DNA from: Balanoglossus misakiensis
Taxonomy: Eukaryota; Hemichordata
DNA length: 64,000 nt
Assembly (NCBI GenBank): GCA_040954595.2
Contig: CM082578.2
Location: forward strand, 14,260,001-14,324,000
Reading direction: 5' to 3'
Notes under the pieces: generated by a model
What the model was told of the DNA's origin: nothing
The model's database searches: none
Seen by the model: only the letters and a program-made list of their open reading frames with translations
Program-made: the position numbers and the translations under genes
Shown: piece after piece, positions 1-10,654 of the stretch
Position numbering within the stretch: the stretch's first letter is position 1
Layout of the letters: the number at the start of each line of letters is the position of its first letter

Positions 1-12
1 CGGGACTTTGCC

Positions 13-47
13 TATAAAAGCCAACGTTTACCTCAGAGAGTCATTCT
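13..47 (+). promoter_or_regulatory. TATA box and initiator of the BRICHOS gene
   Basis: A TATAAAAG box lies at 13-20. A sequence matching the initiator consensus (TCATTCT, A at 43) lies at 41-47, 30 bp downstream, the standard TATA-to-start distance. The first ATG follows at 87, giving a predicted 5' UTR of about 44 nt. Strong TATA promoters are usual for tissue-restricted or induced secreted-protein genes, which fits the product. The start site is inferred, not measured. Confidence 0.75.
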
Positions 48-86
48 CCACATCGACGACACAAGACGAACGAAACAGCAGTAACC

Positions 87-1805
87 ATGGCGATACTTGT
101 TCAACTGATCATCGTAAGCCTGGCGGTGACTTCGATTAGTTCAGCCCCGTCTCCTATAACAAACGTACGTATACACTTGCTTTGAACGATCTACAGTTAA
201 GACTAGTCGTGGTTTTTTGTCTTTCGCGACCATAAATGTGGTTAGAGCTGACAATGCTAAAATATTCATTCTCGCTTTCAATTAAGACACAGTCAAAGCT
301 AGTGGTCAATACCTGACTGATACAAAATATGCATGTACCTGAAGGAGTCTGAACAGAGTCTGTAAAACAGCGATCCGGACGACATACGCAAACAGGAGGT
401 TTCATTTTATCCCAGTGGCATTTTTTGCGACCATCCGTTTCTAACATTCATGTACATTTCTGATGCAGGGAACGTGGCATCATCTGACTGTGATGATCGA
501 CGGTGATGAGACGATAGTAACAGTGGCAGTGAATGAAGACAAAGGTATAGAGATGTACAAGACGGAAGACCCAACCCCTGCACTAATTGTCAAGGATTTC
601 AACACCGTAAGTTGAAGATTTGGTATTTTCATCTTTACTATAGTGATACCAACGTTGTGCTCTTGACTTGAGCAAAACTACCCTTACTGCCATAACCTGT
701 CCCGGGGAGTGGTTTGGCATACTTCGTCATGTACTTGGGATCTTGTCTGACACGAAAAGTCTAGATAGCACAAAGAATAAACCAAACTTTTACCAGGATG
801 ATGCGATATATAATATTTATAAAAGTCAACTTATCCGCTTATTAAACATTCTGATTCTTATTTTTGTAGGGAGTGGAAGCTATCGTCTCAGATGATAGTG
901 AATTTTGTTACGTCACGCCCCTGGATAGTAGCAGAAACACAGGGCCGTCTGCATTGAAGTCTGAAGTCGAAAAAAGCGAGGTAAGATCATGATGTTCTCT
1001 TTTTATGTTGGGTATAACCGATCGGGGTTTGTAACGTAACTATACTTCAGACGCACCGTCTTACATGATATTGGGTACCACTACTTGTAACTTCTCAGAA
1101 AGAGGCAATTTCGGTTATTTTAGTTTAAAATATTTTTTCTGGGCCTGTAGGCCTAACACCGATTTTTTTCTATTATGTATAGCATGGTACGTTTTAGTAA
1201 ATCCATGTTTAGAAATATTTAAAACGTCAGATTTCACTGACATTTTGGTCATAGTAACCTTTGTCAAAATATCAAAGAATGACATGTACCTTTTCCACAG
1301 GGCGAGATTCAAACGGTGGAAGACGAAACTGACGAGCTGTATTCCACTGGCGGATATCCGATCGTGCGCAAACTCGTCTTGGGTGAAACAATCGCTGAGA
1401 AATGTGACGGCAGAGATACTTTCTGGCTGATCAGAGTTCCAGGCGAAAGTGGTGGTATGTACACGTACATCTCTAACTCAAATTGACACCCAAAAAAGTA
1501 TACGTCGATGTAAAATTTGTCGACTTTTCACAGTACGGAGCAGAGTGCGTGTCTAAACAGCTGACCAGGGGCCAACTCCTATGGTCCATACTTACCTACT
1601 TATTAGAAAAATTACCTGTCGCACTGTTAACTTTATTGTGAGTATTTCAGTTAACTCAAGATTTCTCTGTTTCTCTCCCCACCCTCTCGTTTTAGGACGT
1701 ACCAAACGTGACGTCGACTGTCGTCATGTATTAGTGTGCAGTGTCGAGTATCAGAATGGTCAGTGGGTTCGAAGCTGCAGATACGAACTCAAGTGCTCAT
1801 TCTAA
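87..1805 (+). CDS. Secreted BRICHOS-domain precursor with C-terminal cysteine hairpin peptide
   Basis: Five exons: 87-164, 469-606, 870-980, 1301-1454 and 1696-1805. All junctions are GT-AG and in phase, giving 196 aa. Residues 1-20 are a signal peptide ending in SSA. The middle shows the BRICHOS hallmarks: a conserved Asp (IVKDFN, D69) and two cysteines, C85 (EFCYV) and C144 (AEKCDG), 59 residues apart. An RTKR furin-type site at 162-165 is followed by a 31-residue tail (166-196) with cysteines at 169, 175, 188 and 194. Family knowledge: BRICHOS acts as an intramolecular chaperone for an aggregation-prone beta peptide, as in chondromodulin, prosurfactant C and the arenicin/alvinellacin precursors. 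Inference: the tail is the mature product. Its net charge is near zero, so an antimicrobial role is not assured; a gastrokine-like mucosal role is the alternative. Confidence 0.85.
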
Positions 1806-1940
1806 GTCAAGATAAGCAAGCCTAAAACGAACGGTTACGTTAGGTAAACCGTTGAAATTATAGTGTGATTTGTATTACGGCATGCGGTCCATTATCACTA
1901 CTGGGTCAAGAAATTAAATAAGAAATTTCACAAAATCCGG
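1806..1940 (+). terminator. 3' UTR and poly(A) signal of the BRICHOS gene
   Basis: After the stop at 1803-1805 there is a short untranslated stretch with the variant poly(A) hexamer ATTAAA at 1913-1918. The cleavage site would fall near 1930-1940. The compact 3' end matches the short 5' UTR. I saw no stronger AATAAA just downstream. Confidence 0.45.
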
Positions 1941-2417
1941 ATGCATGAAACTTTCTGAATGAATAATTCTAGATACATTACATCATTAGTGAAGGAGAGT
2001 TCATAATTAAGCATAGATTTTGCAAAATACGTTTCGTGAGCAATCATTTTTTCTTTTATCTTTCTTTGTTTAATGTTCTAGTATGTTGTGGAATATGGGT
2101 AGATTTAATCAGAAAACAGCAGTAATCATTTTTAGGCAGTATTGTACCGATTTTGGTGGTGAAATTGTCACACCACTTTTGTATTGATTTTTTTTCCAGA
2201 TTACAATTCTGTATTTCTGCCAGATGTTGCAACTGGCGATTCTAGAACTTTTGTATTCTTGCAGCTGCAAAGTGTCATTAGAAATAAAACAATCATGACT
2301 GTACTCAGTGCGTCTTGTGCGGAAATTCATCTCTGTATCTCCCTCCTCTCCCCCACTCTAAATGTTTCATATGTTCTTGGAAAAGTCACGAATTTGAACT
2401 TATGTGCAATCTGATTA

Positions 2418-2564
2418 AAATCAGATGTAGTTAGGCGCCAATTTTACTTTTGCTGATTCCATGCTGTTCTGTTCGGGGGCCAGTGAAGTGTACGCCCAAG
2501 AACAGCCAACACAGAGAACAGAACAATCAAAACTACTACCAGCGCCTAACTCTATATCTGATTT
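2418..2564. repeat. Nested inverted-repeat (MITE-like) element
   Basis: Outer arms lie at 2418-2438 and 2542-2564. They both start AAATCAGAT and end TTAGGCGC when read inward, with one mismatch and a 2-nt indel between them. Inside is a second inverted pair, GTTCTGTTC at 2466-2474 and its complement at 2516-2524, so the element can fold into one long nested hairpin. It has no coding capacity. The size (147 bp) and form suit a non-autonomous DNA transposon, but I could not define a target-site duplication. Confidence 0.6.
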
Positions 2565-5500
2565 AGGAATGATCATTTCCTCAGTCTGGGCAGATGTCGC
2601 TTAGATTGTTCATCCCTATTCATGGAAATCAGGCAATTTAGGGTGACCAATGTGACTGAATCACCACCACGTGATCTCCGCAAATACTCCAAAGCACCAG
2701 ATTTTTAAAATTTTTGTTCTTCTCTATTCCTGGGTAAATTAGATATCAGATACAACTTACTTTTTTTCTCTCTAAACAGTTTCAGGAAATTCTTCTGCAT
2801 GGTGCAGCACATTCTCCATGCTCTTGTGGGACAGGATAAAGGTGCCCAAAGAGTCTTTCCATCCACAATGACCCGAAGTTTGAGAAGAACCAAATTGTAA
2901 ACTTACACGTGTGTTGCCAAATACCAACACAATAATAGTCATATAGACAGCATACACACTTTGTGTTAAGAAATCTTTTTTTAAAAAAATATTCAAATTT
3001 GCATAGAATTACAGGTTTTTCATGATGAAATATACATTGAATGTACATGTTTTATCCAAACATTGTTTTTATCAAATGATCTGTGGAGGGTTATCCACGT
3101 CCATAATGCCGACACTCGCAACATATGGTTAGGCGACTACCATGAAACTCTCTGCCCACTTTGAAGCGTCACAACAGAGAGGATTCTGGTCACTTTCCGA
3201 TTTGCAACCGACGTAGGTTCTGTGTTTTCCTAGCAACACACAGGTCATGTCACAAGAGGATTGATGGAGCATGGTCACACGTTCTCCCACAAGTCGGCAT
3301 TCTGTACACAGCAGCAAAGCAGACAAAATTCCACATGGCAGCTAGGAGACAGCACACACAAACAGAAGATGCCAGGACCGCACTTGGCACATCACGATGG
3401 CAGTCATGGTAGCATTATTGTTGTACAGCACACTCCAGGAGTTGAGAGACACACACGGGCAACACACCGCGGAAACTGACGAGTCACACACAGACAGAAA
3501 CAACTTGGTGAGGACATTTCACTGTTTAATATGCATTGAGTTACGATATCTCAGTAGTCGACGATATATTCAAATTCACTACCACAATTGATACAATCTT
3601 GAAGCCAATTCATAAAGGAAATTCTACTTGGTGGCGTAGACATTGTTATTAAAATACAGTAATAAGTCTATTACAGTCAATTCATAAATCACCATCTATC
3701 ACCTTGAAAATTTGAGGAAAGTTCTCAGTACAATTAGCAGGAGGCATACAAATAGTCTCTTTCTACTGTATACATGTACTTCTGTTTAAGCGCAGTTAGT
3801 GACAGCTCCAGGCTCTAGTTGCGACTTTCCCACTGATACTAAATCTTTGGTAGAACTATTCTACTACGAGACAAATATGGATGGTCATAAAACATCATAC
3901 ATCTCAGAAAGTTCTTGCGCCAAAATTGGCAGAGACTACAGACATGCGTTAAAATTACAGTATTCGGGAAGAGGAAAGGTGAGAAATAAAGACATGAAAT
4001 TCATCTACTGTTGCAGGTTTCTAATTTTTTCACACTTCAAAAACAAACTTTTTCTGTATTCCAAAATGTTACTTTTTTACTGAAATGACAGTTTACATTG
4101 ATAAAATGACTCTCTAAAAAAATTAAATCAGTTCTACAATTCCAATGCTCTTCAACAAAGATTTGCTCAAAAAAAATTTGGAATGACTTTGGTTGACCTT
4201 GAGAAAAAAAGGCATTTCTCATTTCATATTTGAAATGTTCAGTGTTCGCCACATTATACATGATGGGAGACATCTTGATTTGATATTATAACATGTGCAA
4301 AGAGGTCTGTGCACTGTTTGGTTTCATTTTCAGGCTCTGAAATCAGCTAGTGATGAAAAATGGCAGTCGGGTCAGTTCCGACATTTTTCGAAGATTTGTG
4401 CTTGACACACACCTTAGGCAGTTTTGTACAATTTCACAAAATCCACATCAACCCTCATAAGTTAGTGCACACTGCAACAGAACAGGTGATCTTCATACGA
4501 CCATATTAAATTCATTTAAAATGTCTCACAAGCGGGACTGATCAATCAGAATTATCATATTTTGATGCATCAAAACATAATTGATGGTAAACATGAACTT
4601 GGTCTTGCCCATCTTTTAGTGAGAGAGGCTTGTTCAAATTGCTTGAGGAAAGAAAGAAATTTCAGAGTCTCATAAGGCTCATCATTTTGGGACATGGCTT
4701 AATAATAAACCACAAATTATAAAATGTTGCCCAGCAACAACAATGCTACCATTTTCAGTTCATTTTTATATAGACCAGATCACAATTGGAGGAGTTTCCA
4801 GCAAGTACATGTACCCTTCTAAGTACTGCTGTCAATTGAGGACACCTACAGTACAATTCACTGTGAGAGGGGTGTGTGAATGTCCAACAAACTTCTCAGT
4901 TGTGGTGCTGAGGCCAGAATCTTTGATTTCATCTACGCTTCACTACAACAACTGAAAACATGTAAAGTAGATGTCAAATTTCCTTGAAATGGAAGCTGCA
5001 AGTGATTTTTAACAGATTGAAATATTTGGCAAATAACATGCACTGATTTTTGAAAAGTTCTTTACATTCTTTCAGGCATGTGAGAAGACCATCTTAGGAG
5101 AACATAGTTTGGAAATGAGCAAACATTTTTCACGTTTATGTGCATGAACTATTGGTAAATGCAAAAAAATGTAAAAAGGTAACAATCTTTCAGTGCTCAA
5201 CTAAAGATGTCTTCTCTTTTTCCTTTGAGTTTCCTCCTCAGCTGTTTGGTGGCACAATCATAGACGTGACTGTATTCCTTTGCAACTTCATGTCATCTCC
5301 CTCCGCGAGGTCTTAGGAACAACACTTGTGCAAGGTGTGGTAATGATGGCGTATAGCAAACTGGCCTCCCTGGTAAAGATGATACAGACATAAATATTGA
5401 AATGCTTATCTGTACGAAACTAATCACCAATTTCTTCGGTGAATGCATGAAGGCAATTTATAAGAGGAAAGTGCACATTCCCGACATATGGTGTTAATGG

Positions 5501-7272
5501 AACACAGATTTCACAATGCTGATGGAAGATTATCACATCCGGCACAGATCTTATCAATTGATATTCCTCCGCATTTTGTTGAGATAGTGGCCTCACTGAG
5601 TTGAACACATACCTTCTGATGTTTCCAATATGGGGGTCACAGGTGGCTGTTGTTGCCAGGTGTATCACATCCGAATCACACAATGTCACAATTCTGTAAT
5701 CAGCATCACACAAGATCTTATCACAGATGAGTTATCAGCACGTCAGCACACTTAGCGTCATCTGCAGTATCAGCGGTTCTGTTCTGAATCAGACATGAGA
5801 TTACTGCAATGTTGATGTTGATGTAATATGCATCACATTAGATGACATAGGACAGCTCAGGGAACTGCATACAAGATGACAACATAGATGATATAATCTG
5901 CTGCATGACAGTCTTAGCAGCACAGTTGTACATTCTGCATGACAATACCACAGCACAGTTGATGCTGATGTAATCAACATAAGATGACATTTTTTGTAGA
6001 AAGTAAGCACAGCGTCTGTTATGGCATTTCACAGGTGTATACAGTACCAGTGGATGACATCACAAGAAGCTGGAATTTCATCGTAGTTTAGGCAGTTGAG
6101 TTCTATTGTCCATTTCACATCACACGAGGTTGTTGCACAGGTTCATGATGCTTGATTGCTTGGGCAATGTATCATCACACAAAGCTCCGCAACTTCAGGG
6201 CAGATGAGTGCAAGGGGTAGCAGATTTCGAACACATCGCTGGACAGATAATGTAGTGCAAAGTGATTGCAGACTTCACATATCACTGCTAAGGGCTTGTA
6301 GTTGCAGATATGCCAATCAGACTGCTGAGACTGTTCATACTCCCAGTTGGTGAGCACAGATTTCAAGGCTTCATTGCATCTACAGTATCACTTCCAACAG
6401 CATCCACATTAACGAGAATTGATTTCTCCTGTGGCAGGGGCAGATGCATTGACACAAGTTCAGCTGAGTTCAACACATTTCATTTCATTGATGGGAATTG
6501 AGGGTGTGGCTTTTTGTGAGATTTAGGCTAGCTTTCATGCTTCTGGCATTATAAGGCAGCTGTCTTCTTTTTCTGATGATCAGATCTTCTTCTGACAAAC
6601 ACATTCCAAGGAGCGTATCATTTCTTCTTTTCTCTTGGCACTTCCTCAGGCACTTCTGATCACATCTTTCAATTCACACATTTCACAAATTCGATGACAC
6701 AAAGTTCTTGCAACACAACTTTTGGCTTTTTCGATTTCAACAAGTTCCTCTTCCAAATACACAAGCGTTGAAAGCATTTTGTAACAGTTCCTTTTCACAG
6801 TAATGAAACTGACGAGAAGACTTGGCTTCAGTATGCGAAAGTTCCTTCAGTTCCTTGGATCATGAAAGACAATTTTGAGGTCAGGGTAACTGCATTATAA
6901 TCACACTTTTACCAGCATTTTTACAGCAAGTCAGGGTAATAATTTGATCACAAAACAAACGCTGAAGACTGTTGTTCTGCAGACGGTTGTTGAAAAGCAT
7001 TGGAATAACCGACGAAACACACAAATCAAGTTTCAAAACACCTTCCAGGCTTTAAAATCACACAAATGAAGACACCAGTGAAGAGATTTTGCAGACCGGG
7101 GAAAAAATCAACTTCTTCCTTGAGCAGGTGGTTTGAGAATGCAAAACACATCACACTGGCCAAATCCTTCCTTCTACTACTATCTTCCTTATTGACGGAA
7201 TTCAAAAAAAAAATATCAAATATCAAATCTTAAATGAACTTGTACAGACTTGGACTGATGGGTGGAATCATT
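2565..7272. other. Long stretch without a convincing gene; right part may be RBM15 3' UTR
   Basis: No open frame here has a recognisable domain or a phase-consistent exon chain on either strand. The right part (about 5530-7160) is strongly enriched in ATCACA on the + strand, that is TGTGAT in the sense of the leftward RBM15 transcript, and probably lies in that gene's 3' UTR or flank. A reading frame of 97 codons on the minus strand (5420-5713) overlaps this cluster. Around 5808-5990 two similar units, each carrying TGATGTAAT and AGATGACAT, lie about 145 bp apart as an imperfect tandem repeat. I found no clear minus-strand AATAAA that would end the RBM15 transcript. Confidence 0.4.
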
Positions 7273-9702
7273 TTATGCCGCACCGCGTACAACAATCACA
7301 ACTAAATGATCCTCCTTCGATGGTTCTTGTCCCAGGCTTGGTGCGACCCGCAACAGGTATTTATGAGAGAATTCACAAGGTGGAAAAGCATGCAGAACAC
7401 CAACTTCACGTTCCTTTGGTTTACTTGATGCTCCTACAGGCAAACTGATCACACCCGCAGCTTGTTTCTGTTGCAGATAGGAGACCAAGTTCCGCAGAGG
7501 TCGCATCTGTGTTTGATTCGGTTCCTCCACATTTTGTTGGGATTCGGGCAAAGCAAGCAGAAGACAATATCCCGAGCTACCAGCAGACGAAATGCGGCGA
7601 GTCACTTCCTCCAGCTTGGGCTGATCCAAGCGCAGGCGCTGAGTAATTCGTAAGACATGCGACTCACTGGAAGCAGAATCACTCAACAGTGTATCAACAA
7701 CAGTCGGATCACCACCAATCAAATGCATTCGAGTTGCAAACGCACTATTTTTCAACACCACAGATCCATGCCAAGCAACCGGAAAACAATCTCCAAGATC
7801 AGTCAAGGTGTCAACTTCCTCAACCCTATCTCTATCCCGAATCTTTTTGTCGTGTTTGCCGCGATGTTTGGATTTGTCGTTGATTTTGGAATCCTCTTCG
7901 TACTTGTCAAGTCTGTCTTTGTCAGACTTGGCGTACTGATCACTACTGTTTGAGCGGCGACGCTTCAGCCGTGGCTCCCTTGGTGATATTTCGTGTTTGT
8001 TGGGGGGAGTTCTGGGAGGTGACACAAGCCGGGAATCCGATCGGTATTTGTCTGGTGGTGAATAGTCACGATCGTGGATTGGTTCAACAGAACGCCTTTT
8101 GCGCACATCCCTAGTCCTTGATGGCGATGCACTTCTGCCTCTTGGTGGCGTTCCACGTTTTCGACGGTCGCTACTTCCCATGTCACGAGTCCTTGGAGGA
8201 ACATCATTTATGCGACGTCTGTCCCAGTCTGGCTCACCATGTCGGTTCATACCACCATGGTTGCGTTCCACAGGCCATTCGTCCCTGCGTGGTGGCGGCG
8301 GCGGTGGTGGCAGTGAATAACCGCCGGGATTTGCGTTCGCCCATAGGTCCATCTCCCCATCTCTGTAATGCGGTGGCGGGGTAAGTCCCCTCTCTGGGTT
8401 TCGGCGATAATGCTCAGTCAGCATGGCATCATGGTGTTGTCTGTGCGGCGAATATTGAGGTACAGGATATGCTTTCACCGTAGACTCTGGGTCAGCGAAA
8501 TCGACACGCAATCGTCTGTCTGCTCCTCCCAGTGGAAATCCTCTCATTTGTGAACAAGCAGCTTGAGCTGCATCAAGGGAATCATACAACACATACGCAT
8601 GATTATCACCCTTGATGTAGTCAATTTTCCGAATGGCACCAAAACGGTCAAACTCACGTTCAAGAACAGCAAGTGACGTCCAGGGACCCAAACCTCCTAC
8701 CCACAATCGAGTTGTTGGAACAGGTTTTCCATAGCCAATTTTACAAATATTCCTACCAATATATTGCCCTGACATTGCAACTTTGGCTTTGTGAGCCATA
8801 TCAAGATTCATGAATTTCACAAAAGCATATGCATTACCCTGACCTCTCATGGGTCGTTTCACATCAACATCTTCCACGATACCAAAACGGTCAAACATCC
8901 GTCGCAGATCTGACTCAAGAACATTTGCTTCAAGGTTTCCAACAAACAGCGTACGTGTAGCTCTTTGGTCATCTTCTGGCAGCATGTGTTGTTCACGTGG
9001 AGTGTAGTATTCAGTGGCATTGGCATATGTTGTACGTCTGTTGTCGTATGCTTGGTACGTACGATCACGTGGTGTCATCTCGCGAGTCAAACTCCCATGT
9101 CTGACAGCCCTCCTTGAAGATGCAGCAGTGTGTGTCGAGTAATTAGATTCTGGACTTAAACTCCTTTGTTTCAATCTACCATGGTCTTGTGGTAAATAAA
9201 CTGGCGTTATATCCACAGTGCGATCGAACAACACAAGCCTCCCTGTTTTGGCACGTCTTGCTTCACGCGCATCATCTGTGACCCTAAAACTCACATAAGC
9301 CACCCTCTCATCCCCGGCTGTGTAAGTCAAACGCACGTTTACATCGCCAAATTTTTTGAATTCGTGATACAACGCGTCTTTGATTGCCATGTCGGATACA
9401 TGCGAGCTAAAATTCGACACTTTGAGTGTCCTATACTCTTGTTTGTTGGTTGCTGCTCGTTCAGGGTATCCGCTGTCGCGATCGCGGTCAAATCCGTCCC
9501 TATCGTTTCGAAACCTCGAATCACGTTTTTCTCTCTTTTCCAATTTTCCATGGTCAGCACGACTGAATTTGCCCCTACCTTCACGCCTCTCGCGGTCGCT
9601 CTCAGGGGTGATGCGATCTCTTGCACTCCTTTCATGCATGTCTGACGTCCCTTTAGATCTCTTTGATTTTGAATTTGAGTTCCTATCTTGCTGACGTTTC
9701 AT
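7273..9702 (-). CDS. RBM15: RBM15/spenito-family RNA-binding protein (three RRMs plus SPOC), intronless
   Basis: A single exon of 809 aa. The frame extends 19 codons upstream of the first ATG but contains only GTG there before a stop, so the ATG at 9702 is the start. An Arg/Lys/Asp/Ser-rich N-terminus precedes RRM1 (about 90-169, TLKVSNF...RVAYVSF), RRM2 (about 250-327, TLFVGNL...AYAFVKF) and RRM3 (about 331-406, RLWVGGLGPW). A low-complexity SR/RD region with a proline run follows, then a C-terminal SPOC domain (about 638-809) with RLRLDQPKLEEVTRRI and RPLRNLVSYLQQKQAAGVI. Family knowledge: RBM15 and Drosophila Nito recruit the m6A methyltransferase complex to RNA and affect splicing, in the nucleus. 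The SPOC ends the protein (VIVVRGAA), without the extension seen in human RBM15. RBM15 and RBM15B cannot be separated here; an invertebrate single orthologue is likely. Confidence 0.93.
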   Translation of the reverse strand: MKRQQDRNSNSKSKRSKGTSDMHERSARDRITPESDRERREGRGKFSRADHGKLEKREKRDSRFRNDRDGFDRDRDSGYPERAATNKQEYRTLKVSNFSSHVSDMAIKDALYHEFKKFGDVNVRLTYTAGDERVAYVSFRVTDDAREARRAKTGRLVLFDRTVDITPVYLPQDHGRLKQRSLSPESNYSTHTAASSRRAVRHGSLTREMTPRDRTYQAYDNRRTTYANATEYYTPREQHMLPEDDQRATRTLFVGNLEANVLESDLRRMFDRFGIVEDVDVKRPMRGQGNAYAFVKFMNLDMAHKAKVAMSGQYIGRNICKIGYGKPVPTTRLWVGGLGPWTSLAVLEREFDRFGAIRKIDYIKGDNHAYVLYDSLDAAQAACSQMRGFPLGGADRRLRVDFADPESTVKAYPVPQYSPHRQHHDAMLTEHYRRNPERGLTPPPHYRDGEMDLWANANPGGYSLPPPPPPPRRDEWPVERNHGGMNRHGEPDWDRRRINDVPPRTRDMGSSDRRKRGTPPRGRSASPSRTRDVRKRRSVEPIHDRDYSPPDKYRSDSRLVSPPRTPPNKHEISPREPRLKRRRSNSSDQYAKSDKDRLDKYEEDSKINDKSKHRGKHDKKIRDRDRVEEVDTLTDLGDCFPVAWHGSVVLKNSAFATRMHLIGGDPTVVDTLLSDSASSESHVLRITQRLRLDQPKLEEVTRRISSAGSSGYCLLLALPESQQNVEEPNQTQMRPLRNLVSYLQQKQAAGVISLPVGASSKPKEREVGVLHAFPPCEFSHKYLLRVAPSLGQEPSKEDHLVVIVVRGAA

Positions 9703-9784
9703 ATTTTCGTAGTCTCTTTGCAATTTCTTGTTGAAAATCCGACCCCAGACCACATTCACTCAACAACAACAGTCGCCATTTTGG
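9699..9784 (-). promoter_or_regulatory. RBM15 leader: YY1/TISU-like start and two chained upstream ORFs
   Basis: On the minus strand CAAAATGGCGAC (about 9783-9772) resembles the YY1/TISU start element. Its ATG at 9779 opens a seven-codon ORF (MATVVVE) ending in TGA at 9758-9756. The next three bases, 9755-9753, are an ATG opening a second ORF of 18 codons. Its TGA (9701-9699) overlaps the RBM15 ATG (9702-9700) as ATGA. The geometry is read directly from the sequence. Coupled termination and reinitiation is inference and assumes no intron in the leader. Confidence 0.6.
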
Positions 9785-10023
9785 ATATAACCTTTTAACG
9801 GATGCTTTTGAATGTATATCAATGCGCACTGATCACACACAGTAAAGTTAGTGTTTTGGAGGGATGCTATTAATAATGATTATAATTCAGGTGGTCGATT
9901 TTAAACTAATGAAGAGGCGTTCTCGAAATTTTGGGACTTTCAATTGTGCTACGCGGAATATATTTTCACGCGTCAACATACAAGGGAAATGATATGAGTG
10001 ACGCGTCGTGGCGCTCACGCTTG

Positions 10024-10031
10024 TGACGTCA
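10024..10031. promoter_or_regulatory. Full CRE palindrome upstream of RBM15
   Basis: TGACGTCA, the complete CREB/ATF palindrome, lies about 320 bp upstream of the RBM15 start. Two more copies follow at 10902-10909 and 11243-11250. Function is inferred from the motif only. Confidence 0.5.
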
Positions 10032-10239
10032 AAGCATCCCTGGTTGACCCATGGGCGCGGGCGCTCTTCACAAGTGAAACGAGCACTTGTCGGAATAACA
10101 ATACACAATTTTCTGAATGAACATAACCTTTGATCGTGTGACATGAAGTTGAAAGCGCCAATATAGGACTAACATTTAACTTCAAAAGAGTAAAGTTAAA
10201 AGCGGGATTTAAAATTACATGTTACAGGTCCATAAGTCA

Positions 10240-10286
10240 ACAACTCGAAGCCCCACACTTCATGCAGTTGTAGGGCTTCGAGTTGT
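10240..10286. repeat. Perfect 14-bp hairpin with 19-nt loop
   Basis: Arms 10240-10253 (reads ACAACTCGAAGCCC) and 10273-10286 are exact reverse complements, with the loop at 10254-10272. It lies in the spacer between RBM15 and the orphan ORF. The stem is too short for a typical microRNA precursor, and no T-run follows that would suggest a Pol III terminator. It may be a remnant of a palindromic element. Confidence 0.55.
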
Positions 10287-10467
10287 ACTATGAGACCATG
10301 ATGAGACTGAGCGTGTGCGAATGATCTGCAACTGTTGAGGAATTATCATGAAATTTACTTTCAAACTGTACTGATATTAGCCCATACAGATATATGCACT
10401 GAAGTATTTACAAGTATTAAAAACCCTAGCTATGATAGCATTTGAAAATCAGAAAGCTCTTACAGTG

Positions 10468-10654
10468 GTATAAGAAAAGTATAATAAATGTGAGAAAAGT
10501 GAGAAAAGTTTTTGAAAATTACGGGGGCAGTAAACTTATCCTATAAAAATGTACTTCAACCTGGTATGACATTTTTGAAGAAAAAACAACAGCGTTGCCA
10601 AGTTATTGTGTTCAATTTATCACTTTTCTCACATTTATTAAACTTTTCTTATAC
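10468..10654. repeat. MITE-like element with 34-bp terminal inverted repeats
   Basis: The first 34 bases (10468-10501) and the last 34 (10621-10654) are reverse complements with a single mismatch, starting GTATAAGAAAAG. The 119-bp centre has no reading frame of note. If the repeats are trimmed by two bases, a TA dinucleotide flanks both ends, as in Tc1/mariner-type insertions, but that boundary is a guess. Confidence 0.65.

Noticed and set aside
2775-2900. Strong acceptor-like sequence (TTTTTTCTCTCTAAACAG) and possible small exon
   Set aside because: No matching phase, no partner exon and no recognisable product on either strand.
5200-5300. Minus-strand stretch reading KEYSHVYDCATKQ... to a stop
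   Set aside because: It looks protein-like, but a stop lies just upstream and I found no acceptor or partner exon.
5420-5713. 97-codon minus-strand ORF
   Set aside because: It lies in the TGTGAT-rich cluster, which itself creates an open frame; no domain, no splice support.
9700-9759. RBM15 start 19 codons upstream of 9702
   Set aside because: The upstream part of the frame has only a GTG, not an ATG, and an in-frame TGA lies just before it.
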